Assembly (NCBI GenBank): GCA_008828725.1
Contig: MEHQ01000893.1
Location: forward strand, 461,259 to 525,258
Reading direction: 5' to 3'
DNA: 64,000 nucleotides
DNA from: Saccharina japonica
Taxonomy: Eukaryota; Sar; Phaeophyceae; Laminariales; Laminariaceae
In this document: positions 11,338 through 21,100 of the stretch, piece after piece
Layout: the number at the start of each line of letters is the position of its first letter
How positions within the stretch are numbered: position 1 is the stretch's first letter
Made by a program: the position numbers and the translations under genes
Notes under the pieces: generated by a model
What the model saw: the letters and a program-made list of their open reading frames with translations, nothing else
Database searches by the model: none
Told to the model about the DNA's origin: nothing

Positions 11338-13116
11338 TCACCAAGCTTCCGTGGTAGTATAAACGCTGCACAGGCCCATGATGAAGCTCTCGCACCCCGG
11401 GAAGTACATCTGGACGGCCGTGCGGAAGGTCTTCAGATCGGCTTTCTTGATTAAGGTTGCACCCGGGCACTTGCCGAGGGTCCCCTCCTGCTTCTCGGGT
11501 GTCGTGCCTTGGCTCCACGAAGCGCGTTTCCTCATCCGCAACACGTCGAGGATCTTGGAGAAGCAGACCGGGTTACAGTCGATCAATCGCCTCCCGTGTT
11601 CGTCCTTGTCTTTGTCCTTGGCTGGCCATCTTTCTTCATCAAACATGGTGGCGAGGGCGGAGCGCGGGCAAGCCTGCAGTGTGGAGCGCAGCGGTGTCAT
11701 CCTCGTCCCACGTACGTTGAGCTCCACGACGGCATCCTGTTCGCCCGCCGCCACCCTTGGACCGTACACGGCTTCGAGGGCGCCAACAGCAGCGGATACC
11801 CTGGCCCCTGCCGCTTCCATCTCCTGTACGGCACCATCGAGGGTCACCCGCTCCTCCATAAGCGAGCTTGCGATCGACTCGCCGAATAAACGGATGTCGT
11901 GGGCTTCCGCATCGATCAAGGCGTCGCCACCCGGTTTGGTGGTGCTGGGCGCGGTGGTCGTGATCGTGGGTGGAGCTGGCGTCGAGTAGCGATATACCTC
12001 AATGTCAACAACCTGTTTTCCGTTCAATGCCAAGAACGCGGGGCTGGATTCGGTAATGTGAAAACACGTGCTTTGCTTGACCTGTATGGTGCAGCTCCCG
12101 GGTGTCCCGTTGAAGACCGTCGCCACGCAGTCCGGGCCGAAGGAGGGGCCATCGCCTCGAGGCGCCGATACATATTTGTTCACGAAGAGAGGGCCCGGGT
12201 GCGACTTGGTGTGCTTGCAGAGATCCTTTCGGGCGGCACTACCGTCCTTGAGCATGAAGACAAACATATCTTCGGTCAAGTTGTGCAAGCCCTGTTTGCC
12301 GCCGCTCCAAGGGTAAACAGAGTACCCCCCAACAACGCTGTCGTCGTCGTCGTCGTTTCCCTCGCCCGAACTCACCCGAATAAGGGAGATCGTGTTGGGA
12401 CTGCTGGTGGTGCACCTGGCTCTGAACGTCTTGCCGTCGAAACCGTCCCGCGTCGCGCGGTAGATGAGCGTCATCTCATCCGTAGAGGCTCCAACCCACT
12501 TCCGAATCACGGCGCTAAACGGAGCAACTTCAAACGGCTCCAGTACGGTGCTGCCTCCATTCACTTTCACGTATCTAGGATGCGCCGGCACAGCTCTCCA
12601 CAGCTCCAGTACGTGTGCGGTGTAAATGAGGGACGGTAACTCGTCTACAGCCACCGCCGAGCGCGCCGCAAGTTCCGGCAGCCTCTCTGCTGCGGAACTA
12701 GCATGAACAGTGGCCCCGAGCGTCGTTTGGACGATCATGTGCTTGACGCACGCAGGGGACTCGTCAAGCACGATGCGGCCGTCGGCATCTCGGGGAATCC
12801 GCCCCATGCCCCAAACTCCCTCGAGCAAGGCGCCCAGAACTGAATTCTTGAACCCCTCGGCATTCACGAGGAGGTGCCAGCACACGGTGACATCCAGGCC
12901 ACCAACATTCAACTTGACCACGTTCTCGCTGTCCAATCGAGGGGTGAGCCCAAGCCTTTCCATGTGCTCATGGATTGCAGTCCATCCTTCTTCCAGATGT
13001 TCCCACCTCGCGTCCATGCCTGCCCTTCTGAGCTGTAGAAATCGCTCCATCTGCTGGGCGTACTCGTCCGCCGATTTCGGGAATGCATCCCTCTCCGTCA
13101 AGTAGCGCCGTTGCAT
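11338..13116 (-). CDS. BTB(T1)-TLDc-BTB(T1) protein, paralogue 1 (intact)
   Basis: Predicted 592-residue protein. The ATG at 13116 is preferred over upstream in-frame codons because all three paralogues begin here with M-x-R-R-x-L then RDAFPxSADE. The N-terminal 60 residues are charged and helical. Residues about 66-170 form a T1/KCTD-type BTB domain (VVKLNVGG; DADGRIVLDESPACVKHMI). Residues 200-378 form a TLDc domain (LIYRATRDGFD; VVGGYSVYPW; FVFMLKDGS; closing DIEVYRYS). A helical linker (410-455) leads to a second T1-type BTB domain (463-585; VELNVRGTRM; LIDCNPVCFSKILDVLR). BTB domains mediate oligomerisation or cullin-3 binding and TLDc domains occur in V-ATPase and oxidation-resistance proteins. 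The role of this combination is unknown. There is no intron within the ORF. The stop TGA is embedded in GGTGAGT, a perfect splice-donor sequence. Confidence 0.85.
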   Translation of the reverse strand: MQRRYLTERDAFPKSADEYAQQMERFLQLRRAGMDARWEHLEEGWTAIHEHMERLGLTPRLDSENVVKLNVGGLDVTVCWHLLVNAEGFKNSVLGALLEGVWGMGRIPRDADGRIVLDESPACVKHMIVQTTLGATVHASSAAERLPELAARSAVAVDELPSLIYTAHVLELWRAVPAHPRYVKVNGGSTVLEPFEVAPFSAVIRKWVGASTDEMTLIYRATRDGFDGKTFRARCTTSSPNTISLIRVSSGEGNDDDDDSVVGGYSVYPWSGGKQGLHNLTEDMFVFMLKDGSAARKDLCKHTKSHPGPLFVNKYVSAPRGDGPSFGPDCVATVFNGTPGSCTIQVKQSTCFHITESSPAFLALNGKQVVDIEVYRYSTPAPPTITTTAPSTTKPGGDALIDAEAHDIRLFGESIASSLMEERVTLDGAVQEMEAAGARVSAAVGALEAVYGPRVAAGEQDAVVELNVRGTRMTPLRSTLQACPRSALATMFDEERWPAKDKDKDEHGRRLIDCNPVCFSKILDVLRMRKRASWSQGTTPEKQEGTLGKCPGATLIKKADLKTFRTAVQMYFPGCESFIMGLCSVYTTTEAW

Positions 13117-13823
13117 GGTTCTTTGTTCGGTGATTTGGTGTTGTGGATTGCTCGCGTGCAGCACCAACGCGCCTGCCGTACGAATAGGAGCACACCAGCA
13201 CGCGAGAGGATGATGGGACGTACGTAGTACTCGTACTCGTAGGTCGTACGTACGTGAATAATCTGTTTTAGTGTGAAACCGTAACGCCTTTCGAACTAAT
13301 TGAAACCCTGCGGCTGCAAAATAGAACCACAGCACGAACATCCAATCGGTGGAAACCCCGGGGTAATACACCTAGATGTCCCCTTTTCGGTTCTCCAGCA
13401 CCCACACCCACACCCACACGACTGGAATTTTCAAACACCAAGACAAAAACAAGACACCAAAGACAACATAGAGACACAAGCACAGGGCCCGAAGCACATC
13501 AGCACAGCAGCAGCAGACCGCTGCCGGCAGCATCCAACCCACCCCACAGAGCAGCAGAGAGCGGCACCACCACCAGAGCAGTACAAGCAGACTACTACAG
13601 TACCAGCAGCACCAAACAGAGCACAACCAAGTAAACTCCTATGTACGAGTCTCGTATCATATGTACGTCGAGTCACAACCAAGCAAAACATATCCGTAAA
13701 ATCCCATCACACACATTATATTGTTTTAGAAAAATGAAAAAAAAACGTCAACTGTGAGATCGAGGATTGAAACTCAACTTTGCAAGCTGCGTGGGATACT
13801 TCCATCGCGCGTACCTCGTACTG
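13117..13823. other. Upstream region of BTB-TLDc 1
   Basis: This presumed 5' flank of the minus-strand gene holds CGTACGTACGT-type runs (13220-13255), a short CACACC run at 13400-13420 and a CAG-rich tract around 13500-13620. I see no TATA box or transcription start I could defend. No other gene is evident. Confidence 0.4.
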
Positions 13824-14039
13824 TACAGGGGTCCGCATTTGAGATTTCCCGAAAATTATGAAAAGTAAAAAAAAAAAAAACGTACGTAGAACTGCGTAGA
13901 ATCATAAATAAAAACGAACAGCCCAGAATGAAGATACGTATCAAAACCAAAGGCATTTTACCCCACCGATTAGACATGACGAAAAAGAAAAGGCCTGCTC
14001 GGTACCACAAGGAACTGGACAGGGATCTACATTATTTGA

Positions 14040-14790
14040 CTTTTTCGTGGCGCGTGTCGCGGCATGCCGGCGTGTCGCGGCATGCCGATGCCGCGACACG
14101 TGTCGCGGCATGTCGCGAGATGCCGCGGCACGCGCCGCGACGCATCGCGACATGCCGCGGCACGTGTCGCGTCCTGCGTCGCGACAGGTGTCGCGGCGTG
14201 TCGCTGTGTCGCGACAAGTGTCGTGACAAGTGTCGCGGCAAGTGTCGCGGCAAGTGTCGCGGCAAGGGTCGCGGCAAGTGACGCGGCAAGGGTCGCGTGT
14301 CGCGTCAGGTCTCGCGGTAAGTGTCGGGGCAGGTTTCGCGGCAGGTGTCGCGGCAGGTGTCGCGGTAAGTCGCGGTAAGTGTCGCGGCAGGTGTCGCGTC
14401 AAGTGTCGCGTCAAGTGTCGCGTCAAGTGTCGCGGCAGGTGTCGCGTCAAGTGTCGCGTCAAGTGTCGCGTCAAGTGTCGCGGTAGGTGTCGCGTCAAGT
14501 GTCGCGTCAAGTGTCGCGTCAAGTGTCGCGGCAAGTGTCGCGGCAGGTGTCGCGTCAAGTGTCGCGGCAAGTGTTGCGTCAAGTGTCGCGGCAAGTGTTG
14601 CGTCAAGTGTCGCGGCAAGTGTCGCGGTAAGTGTCGCGGCAAGTGTCGCGGTAAGTGTCGCGGCAAGTGTCGCGGCAAGTGTCGCGGCAAGTGTCGCGGT
14701 AAGTGTCGCGGCAAGTGTCGCGGCAAGTGTCGCGGCAAGTGTCGCGGCCGGTGTCGCGAGAAGTGTCGCGACACTTGTCGCGGCATGTAT
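14040..14790. repeat. 12-bp GTGTCGCGGCAA minisatellite
   Basis: About 60 tandem copies of a CpG-rich 12-mer, with variants GTGTCGCGTCAA, GTGTCGCGGTAA and GTGTCGCGGCAG. The first 120 bp are more palindromic (TGCCGCGGCA, GTCGCGACA). Related sequence continues at 16046-16135 in inverted form on the far side of the gap, so the array probably runs into the gap. Because 12 is divisible by 3, several frames stay open (minus-strand RHLP repeats, plus-strand CRGK repeats). I treat these as artefacts of periodicity. Confidence 0.9.
14383..14540. repeat. 48-bp higher-order repeat in the minisatellite
   Basis: Within the 12-mer array, one unit ending GGCAG or GGTAG is followed by three units ending GTCAA. 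The four-unit block recurs three times in a row, giving a 48-bp higher-order period. Such structure usually reflects unequal exchange or slippage of multi-unit blocks. Confidence 0.8.
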
Positions 14791-15349
14791 CGCGAAACCC
14801 CGTCTATATAAAAAACAACTGATTTTGTACTTGACGATGGGGGAAAAAGGGACATTTGCACCTACACACCTTCACAACTCTCCTTTACAACTCCTAGCTT
14901 AGTTACTCGCCTATTGAAGTATACATGCCCGAATATGGTAGTGAATTGGGTGAAAAAAAGAAGGAATGCCCGATTATTTACACCTCCACACTGCGACAAC
15001 CCCTCGATGCTTGAGAATGATCATTACAACGTGTGCATTCCTCCTACATTGCCTCAGTATTAATAGCCAACACATTTTTTTTTTTTTTTTGAACCCCCTA
15101 CCTACTAATTGCCACTAAAGATACCTTATAGGTACAAATAAGTAATGCACACTATTAAAAACTCAAATCACTAATTAATTAAAAATTCATCCAGGTGCTT
15201 TTAAGTTTTACTCCATAACCTGTCCTCACACACCTCTTCTTATATACCATACATAGCTACAAATAGTAGACCCACTCTATCACGTCAACTCGTCGGAACA
15301 CTATAGTATACCTGGTACGTTTATTTCAGACTGTTTAATTTTAATTTTA
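14791..15349. other. AT-rich interior of the inverted-repeat element
   Basis: No gene. Low-complexity AT-rich DNA with a poly-T run (15077-15090), lying between the minisatellite and the assembly gap. No terminal repeat of another element was recognised in it. Confidence 0.5.
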
Positions 15350-16045
15350 NNNNNNNNNNNNNNNNNNNNNNNNNNNNNNNNNNNNNNNNNNNNNNNNNNN
15401 NNNNNNNNNNNNNNNNNNNNNNNNNNNNNNNNNNNNNNNNNNNNNNNNNNNNNNNNNNNNNNNNNNNNNNNNNNNNNNNNNNNNNNNNNNNNNNNNNNNN
15501 NNNNNNNNNNNNNNNNNNNNNNNNNNNNNNNNNNNNNNNNNNNNNNNNNNNNNNNNNNNNNNNNNNNNNNNNNNNNNNNNNNNNNNNNNNNNNNNNNNNN
15601 NNNNNNNNNNNNNNNNNNNNNNNNNNNNNNNNNNNNNNNNNNNNNNNNNNNNNNNNNNNNNNNNNNNNNNNNNNNNNNNNNNNNNNNNNNNNNNNNNNNN
15701 NNNNNNNNNNNNNNNNNNNNNNNNNNNNNNNNNNNNNNNNNNNNNNNNNNNNNNNNNNNNNNNNNNNNNNNNNNNNNNNNNNNNNNNNNNNNNNNNNNNN
15801 NNNNNNNNNNNNNNNNNNNNNNNNNNNNNNNNNNNNNNNNNNNNNNNNNNNNNNNNNNNNNNNNNNNNNNNNNNNNNNNNNNNNNNNNNNNNNNNNNNNN
15901 NNNNNNNNNNNNNNNNNNNNNNNNNNNNNNNNNNNNNNNNNNNNNNNNNNNNNNNNNNNNNNNNNNNNNNNNNNNNNNNNNNNNNNNNNNNNNNNNNNNN
16001 NNNNNNNNNNNNNNNNNNNNNNNNNNNNNNNNNNNNNNNNNNNNN
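15350..16045. other. Assembly gap (696 N)
   Basis: A run of 696 unknown bases. It falls inside the inverted-repeat/minisatellite structure, where assembly would be expected to collapse. The stated length may be an estimate. The three long open frames crossing it are not evidence of genes. Confidence 0.95.
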
Positions 16046-16288
16046 GTGGCCGCATGTCGCGACATGCCGCGACAGTTGCCGCGACACGCCGCGGCATGCC
16101 GCGACACGTGCCGCGAAAAAGACAGGCATGCCGCGACACTCGCCACGAAAAAGTCAAATAAGTAGATCCCTGAGGGATGTCGTACTCGTTCGGTGCAGGT
16201 ACTGCTGTATGAAAGGCGCCAATTACGAGTACTCGAACCAATATATCTACAATAAAAATCGTTTCGCCGATCGAGGAAACTTACGCAG

Positions 16289-16753
16289 ATGCTGCTGCTT
16301 GTAGGTGCAACTCGTACTCGACCTAGAGAAGAGGGGCGCAAGGGACATTTGGCGTGGCTGTTGTCCTCTACTAGAGGGTTCGAGGAGAGCAATCGGCGAC
16401 GCAAAAAAATCTCGCCCTTCAGAGGTAGGGCTGCCCTACGTCCAGATTCGCCAAGAGAGATATGTACCCCGAAAATCTCAACAGAGGAAATCAAGGACCA
16501 ACTTCGAACAGCAGCTCGTTCTCCCTCGACAAGGCGCCCCATGACCAGCTTCAGCCTCTCAAGTGGTCCCTCTGACCTCGGGAGACGGCCTCAAGTCGTC
16601 GCAGCCAAAAACATGCCTCCATCAGCGAGGTTTCAGCCTCTGATCTACGAGGATGATGTAGACGAAAACCGACGTGCCGCGACTCAACTCACTTCTGATA
16701 CGACCGAGTACGAGCAGATTGACCTCGCGAGCGATACAAGCAACGACATTTGA
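16289..16753 (+). CDS. Hypothetical ORF inside the inverted-repeat element
   Basis: An open frame of 154 codons in the 800 bp segment (16176-16980) that interrupts the right arm of the inverted repeat. The C-terminal third is acidic and hydrophilic (YEDDVDENRRAATQL, then an end rich in D, T and E) and looks more protein-like than the shadow frames. I recognise no domain. It may be an exon fragment carried by the element or a chance frame. The first 40 codons are unlike the rest, so the true start may be internal or follow a splice site. Confidence 0.3.
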   Translation: MLLLVGATRTRPREEGRKGHLAWLLSSTRGFEESNRRRKKISPFRGRAALRPDSPREICTPKISTEEIKDQLRTAARSPSTRRPMTSFSLSSGPSDLGRRPQVVAAKNMPPSARFQPLIYEDDVDENRRAATQLTSDTTEYEQIDLASDTSNDI

Positions 16754-17239
16754 AACGGCCGACGTTACAATGACCCTGTGGGTTGTGGCGTGCAGGTCAA
16801 CCTTGGTTTCGTTGGGCTGAGATGCTGGCTCGAGCCCCATTAATTTTGTTAGAGGGCGTACTCGGGACGAGCGATTTGCAGATTTGCAGGAGCTCGGAGA
16901 CACACGCCTTGCCGGCAGATCGGAGAGCAGTGTGCCGGCCACAAGGGCTCAAATGACGCCGGGATTGGGTCGAAGCGAGCTCCAGTTCCTTGTGTTACCG
17001 AGCAGGCCTTCTTTTTCGTCATGTCTAATCGGTGGGGTAAAATGCCTTTGGTTTTGATACGTATCTTCATTCTGGGCTGTTCGTTTTTATTTATGATTCT
17101 ACGTTTTTTTTTTTTTACTTTTCATAATTTTCGGGAAATCTCAAATGCGGATCCCTGTAAGACCTTTGTATAACCTAATAAGGGGGATGTTTAGTCCGTA
17201 TTGAGGGGTGAAAAGTCATAACGAAATGTGCAGGAGTAT

Positions 17240-18010
17240 AAATTTCTGTGTTCCCGGTATTCGGGATGTATCCCGAATCGTGCGGGAACGGGATTCTTGT
17301 ATTATGTTTAGCGCGTGAACGGCAGGTACACTTCTCCGCGGGTTCGGGAACGAGATATAGGATTTTGCGCGGGACCGGGATTTCACATTTAGCACGGGAC
17401 AACGGGACACGTTTTGCATGACACGAAGACAATATTTAAAGTAGAAAACGCATATAATACATGATGCGTCTAGGGATCCATCAGGGAACTTTCCGGGGGT
17501 GCTCAGGAGAAACCCGGATAACATACACGGTTTTTCGTTCCTCTTTTTCCCGAGTATTGGTGCATGGTTGAACTGAACACAAAATAAAAAAAACACAACA
17601 AACAATACATAAGACACGCGTGAGCAAAAGGAAAAAAAAACACGAACAAAATCTACGCTGCCCTGATATTTTTGGTGATTTCGTTTTAATTGTTTTTTTG
17701 GATATTAGTCACATTTGCATATATTATAGATTACCCCGGGTCCTGGGGTTGGTGGTACGTGGTGATCCTGTTTGCTGATTCCGGAAGGCTCAAGAATAAT
17801 TCCCTTATTTCTCAGCAGTTGTTTAGGTTTACACGATAAAAGGGAAATCGATATTTATACGGGAGTTTACGGCCGCACGGGAACTGAAAACCACGGGAAA
17901 TCATACATTTCCACGGGAACTGTTTGGATGGGAACGGGAAATCAAGATTTCCTCGGGAACTGTTTGGATGGTACCACGGGAACGATATTTGCACGGGAAA
18001 GGGAAAAAAT
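17240..18010. repeat. Degenerate GGGAAC-rich repeats
   Basis: Two clusters (17260-17420 and 17840-18010) of imperfect repeats around CGGGAACGGGAT or CACGGGAACTG. In the second cluster a unit of about 33 bp with ACGGGAACTGTTTGGATGG is present twice in tandem. No gene is evident between them. Confidence 0.6.
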
Positions 18011-18199
18011 TCCCCATTCCAGGAAAGCCCTAGACATTATGCCATCGTCCCGTGCGTGCACCACGCCCGCCGCCTCCCACCGGCTAAGGTTAGCTGCGAT
18101 GACCACGCATACTTTCAAGACCCGGAAGTAGCGGTTCGTTTTCTACCCGCCCTCGTGCCGCGTACTTCTGCCGCACCGCGTTTTCTTAGGTTACTTGAT

Positions 18200-21100
18200 C
18201 TAGGGAGCAGGCGAACGGTACCGGGGTTCCCGACGAAGGTTGCCACCCTCCCCACCCCAGTGTGACCTCCGCACCCCAGTGTGCACCTGTGCTTGACGGC
18301 AGATGAAGGCATAAAAGTTGTCCGCCAGAACTTTGGCGACTTCAGGGGGGAAAGTATCAGACAATATACTGCATGAGAGTCCGAGCGTCTTCGAAACGTC
18401 GGCGTACAAAATTTGTCTATCCTGTACGCTTGGGCCCTTCCCCTTCAGATCTAGAAGGACCGTTTGGACTGTCTGGCTGCTCCCCACGACAGCCTTCCAC
18501 CCCCCGCCAACACCGGTTTCTGATGCCGCCTCTTGGAAGCCCTCAGTTCCCCCGGCTGCCCCCCCTTGGCGATCCGCCGCGATGCATTTAGGCGTGGCGG
18601 CGGGTGGCCAGCCCTCCTCGGGTGTTCGCCTGGCTTTCTCCGTCAGCCAGTGCTCGTGCAGGAGCCCGACGTGGACCCGGAACTTGAGGTGAAGAAGCAT
18701 GTCCGCCCAGAAATGGCGACAGCCAAGCCCCAGTGTCTGGAGTGTGCGGCACTGGCACAAGTGGCTACCGTCGGAGAAGAGCAAGACGACGTAGGGGAAG
18801 GATTTGGAGTCGCGTTCCTCGCGAACTTGGTAGACAAAGATCACGTCGCAAAGCTTCTCCGATATGTACTCGAACGTGTGGCTCAACGCGTTTGCGGGCC
18901 TCCCCGCCCTGTTTGCAATGCAGCAAGGCGGCGGCCATCTCTTGCTCCATGAATCGCCGCGGCCACCGGCCGATAGAGAACTCGCAGGCGCTGAGCACGG
19001 CGTTGTACGAGGCCGTCGCCGGAACCACCATTCGAACAGGTGGAAGGCGGTGAATAGAGTCACGAAGTTTGGCGGCGTTACTCTGGCCGTCGATGATTCC
19101 CGAGAGGCACTTGGCCACATCCACGAGGGACGTGCGAGTGTTGCACTTGTCCTTGATCAGCGCGTTCTGCCCTGCAATGCAACACAGCAAGAAGCGACAC
19201 ACGTGGCAACGTGCGAACCGATACAGTGGGGTTTGGGAAGGGTGGTGGGCGACAGGTTGTTTTGTCCTCCGCCGGACAAAACACGAACAGCAAATGCCAT
19301 TAGGGTAGGTAGGTGGGGGGGACGACACGACATGCGCTCCGAAGCTAACTATCGCACCTGGTTGTCAACACATTCGTTGGCTGACCACAAATCAAACAAG
19401 CAAAGCCGAATGCCGTAGTATCCTCTGCGAACGCCCCCCTGGGGTGCCTAATTATCTTTTGGTGAAACAGAACACCCCTACGAGGCGTTTTCAGAGGGAG
19501 GGGGGTGATCTTCCCATAAAAACAAATACCCGGCGCGATTTTTCCCGAGGTGTTGTGTAGTCTCTTTTTTCTGTTCGGGGAACCCACCGGACGAACACAC
19601 AAACACACTCTCGCGCTGGAACGGTAGCCTTTGTTCGGAGTGGACGGGTGTCCTTTTTACTCGCTTGTGCTGTTGTTTTCGATACTGGTTAATTTCAGCG
19701 GTCGTCTCTCGTTGTCTGGCGTCGCGTCGTTTCGAAAGGCCATGACGTATTCGTTGGGGTTTCTGGTACAGGTTCCGATCGCGGTTTTACGTAAGCTAGA
19801 TTATCGCTTGATACTTGGTGAGTCGCGCGGTACCATACGCCTTCTTGCCGTTGCGCACCGGCTCACTTGTGACATTGCAAGTCGTATGTTTGTCGGAAGA
19901 AGTACCGAGGTGGTGTGCGATTGTAGTTGATGGAAATATTTTTACAGTGAACAAACAAAAACAACGGCGGCAGCAAAAACAACGACAGCAACAACAGCAA
20001 CAACAACAATGTTGCTGGAATGAATGCCTTCGATGTATGTGAACGCCCCGTGGGGCGGCCAAAACAATATCCGAAAAACTAACACCCGGGGGCGAACTCA
20101 AACGTACCGGTAGGGGGGCGCAAGAAACAACTCAGCCCGGGGCGTTCTCAAAGTTTTTGTGCATCCCCGGCGTTTTGTTTGGGGGGGGGCGTTGGCCCGC
20201 GGCGTTCACAGAGCATAATCCGGGAGAAATGGCGTAGTATTGGGGGAAGGGATGGGGACGGGGCTACGGAGTTGAGGGTTGTAGGTCAGCGGTGTACACC
20301 CAAGGAACAAAGGACGCATAATGTACAGGAGTGAACCCATGCACGAAAAATCACAACACATAACATAACTTGCAACACAATCCCGCGGCCACTCTGTCAC
20401 CCTGCTAAATGCAAGTGTCCGACCAAAACAAGGCTCTGTGTGTTGGTCATCCAATGCATGCGCTACACCCAAACTCTCCCGAACGAAGGGCGAAGCAGTA
20501 GCGCATGGGCCAACAGGAATAATCTAAGGGGCCGTGAGCAGAACAGGACACTTAGAAACGCACCTTCAACTCTTGGCGTCGTCCACGAACACACGGAAAA
20601 GGCCAGCGGGGACACGTACTCGGCCCACCGTTTTCGGTCGTCGTAGATCACCCGCATGTATCTCTCCGCCTTGGGGTACTTGTCGATCAGAGCGTTGAAC
20701 TTAGCCTCGAACTTCAGCAACGAGAGTTGCTGGCGAGCCACCCTGAAGTCGTCCATAAAGGCCTGTCGGTGAACAGCGAAGAGGCAGTTCGGTCCGGGAC
20801 AACGGTCAGCATGCCGTCGCACACGCCGCCGCACAGCGCAAGTATGGGGTGTGGGGAGCCAAAATAAAACTTTACGGAGACATGGCACCGATACCGTGAA
20901 ATACGTACCAATTGCGGCATGTGGATCACTTGCACCAACAAAAGTTCGATTCTCACATTCATACTCGTGCCACGTTCTTTGGCGAGGGCTTTGATGATGT
21001 TCTGGTACAGGTGCCACAAACAACGCCTTGCCTGCGCGTCCGGGAGCACGCGTCGAACCGCCCCCGTCATGGCAGCATCCGCGTCCTGGATGAAGATAGC

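Larger units (their letters stand above)
13824..17159. mobile_element. 3.3 kb long-inverted-repeat element
   Basis: The left arm (13824-14029) and right arm (16981-17159) are reverse complements, near-identical apart from a small extra stretch in the left arm and homopolymer differences. Outer ends read TACAGGGGTCCGCATTTGAG and its complement, so TA flanks a CAGGG terminus on both sides. That would suit a TA target duplication. An inner pair (14030-14070 against 16110-16175) continues the palindrome. The interior holds the 12-bp minisatellite, an N gap and an 800 bp insertion with an ORF. No transposase is visible, so it looks non-autonomous or incomplete. Confidence 0.7.

Noticed and set aside
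11378..12639. Plus-strand frames opposite the BTB-TLDc genes (also 46697-48388 and 58643-60672)
   Set aside because: These are antisense shadows: the minus strand carries conserved BTB and TLDc domains, while the plus frames have no recognisable family.
13941..14861. Minus-strand 306-codon frame of RHLP/RHLT repeats and plus-strand CRGK frames
   Set aside because: The 12-bp period keeps several frames open on both strands; there is no unique protein sequence and no start or splice support.
15301..16542. Long minus-strand frames crossing 15350-16045
   Set aside because: Most of their length is the N gap, which cannot show stop codons.
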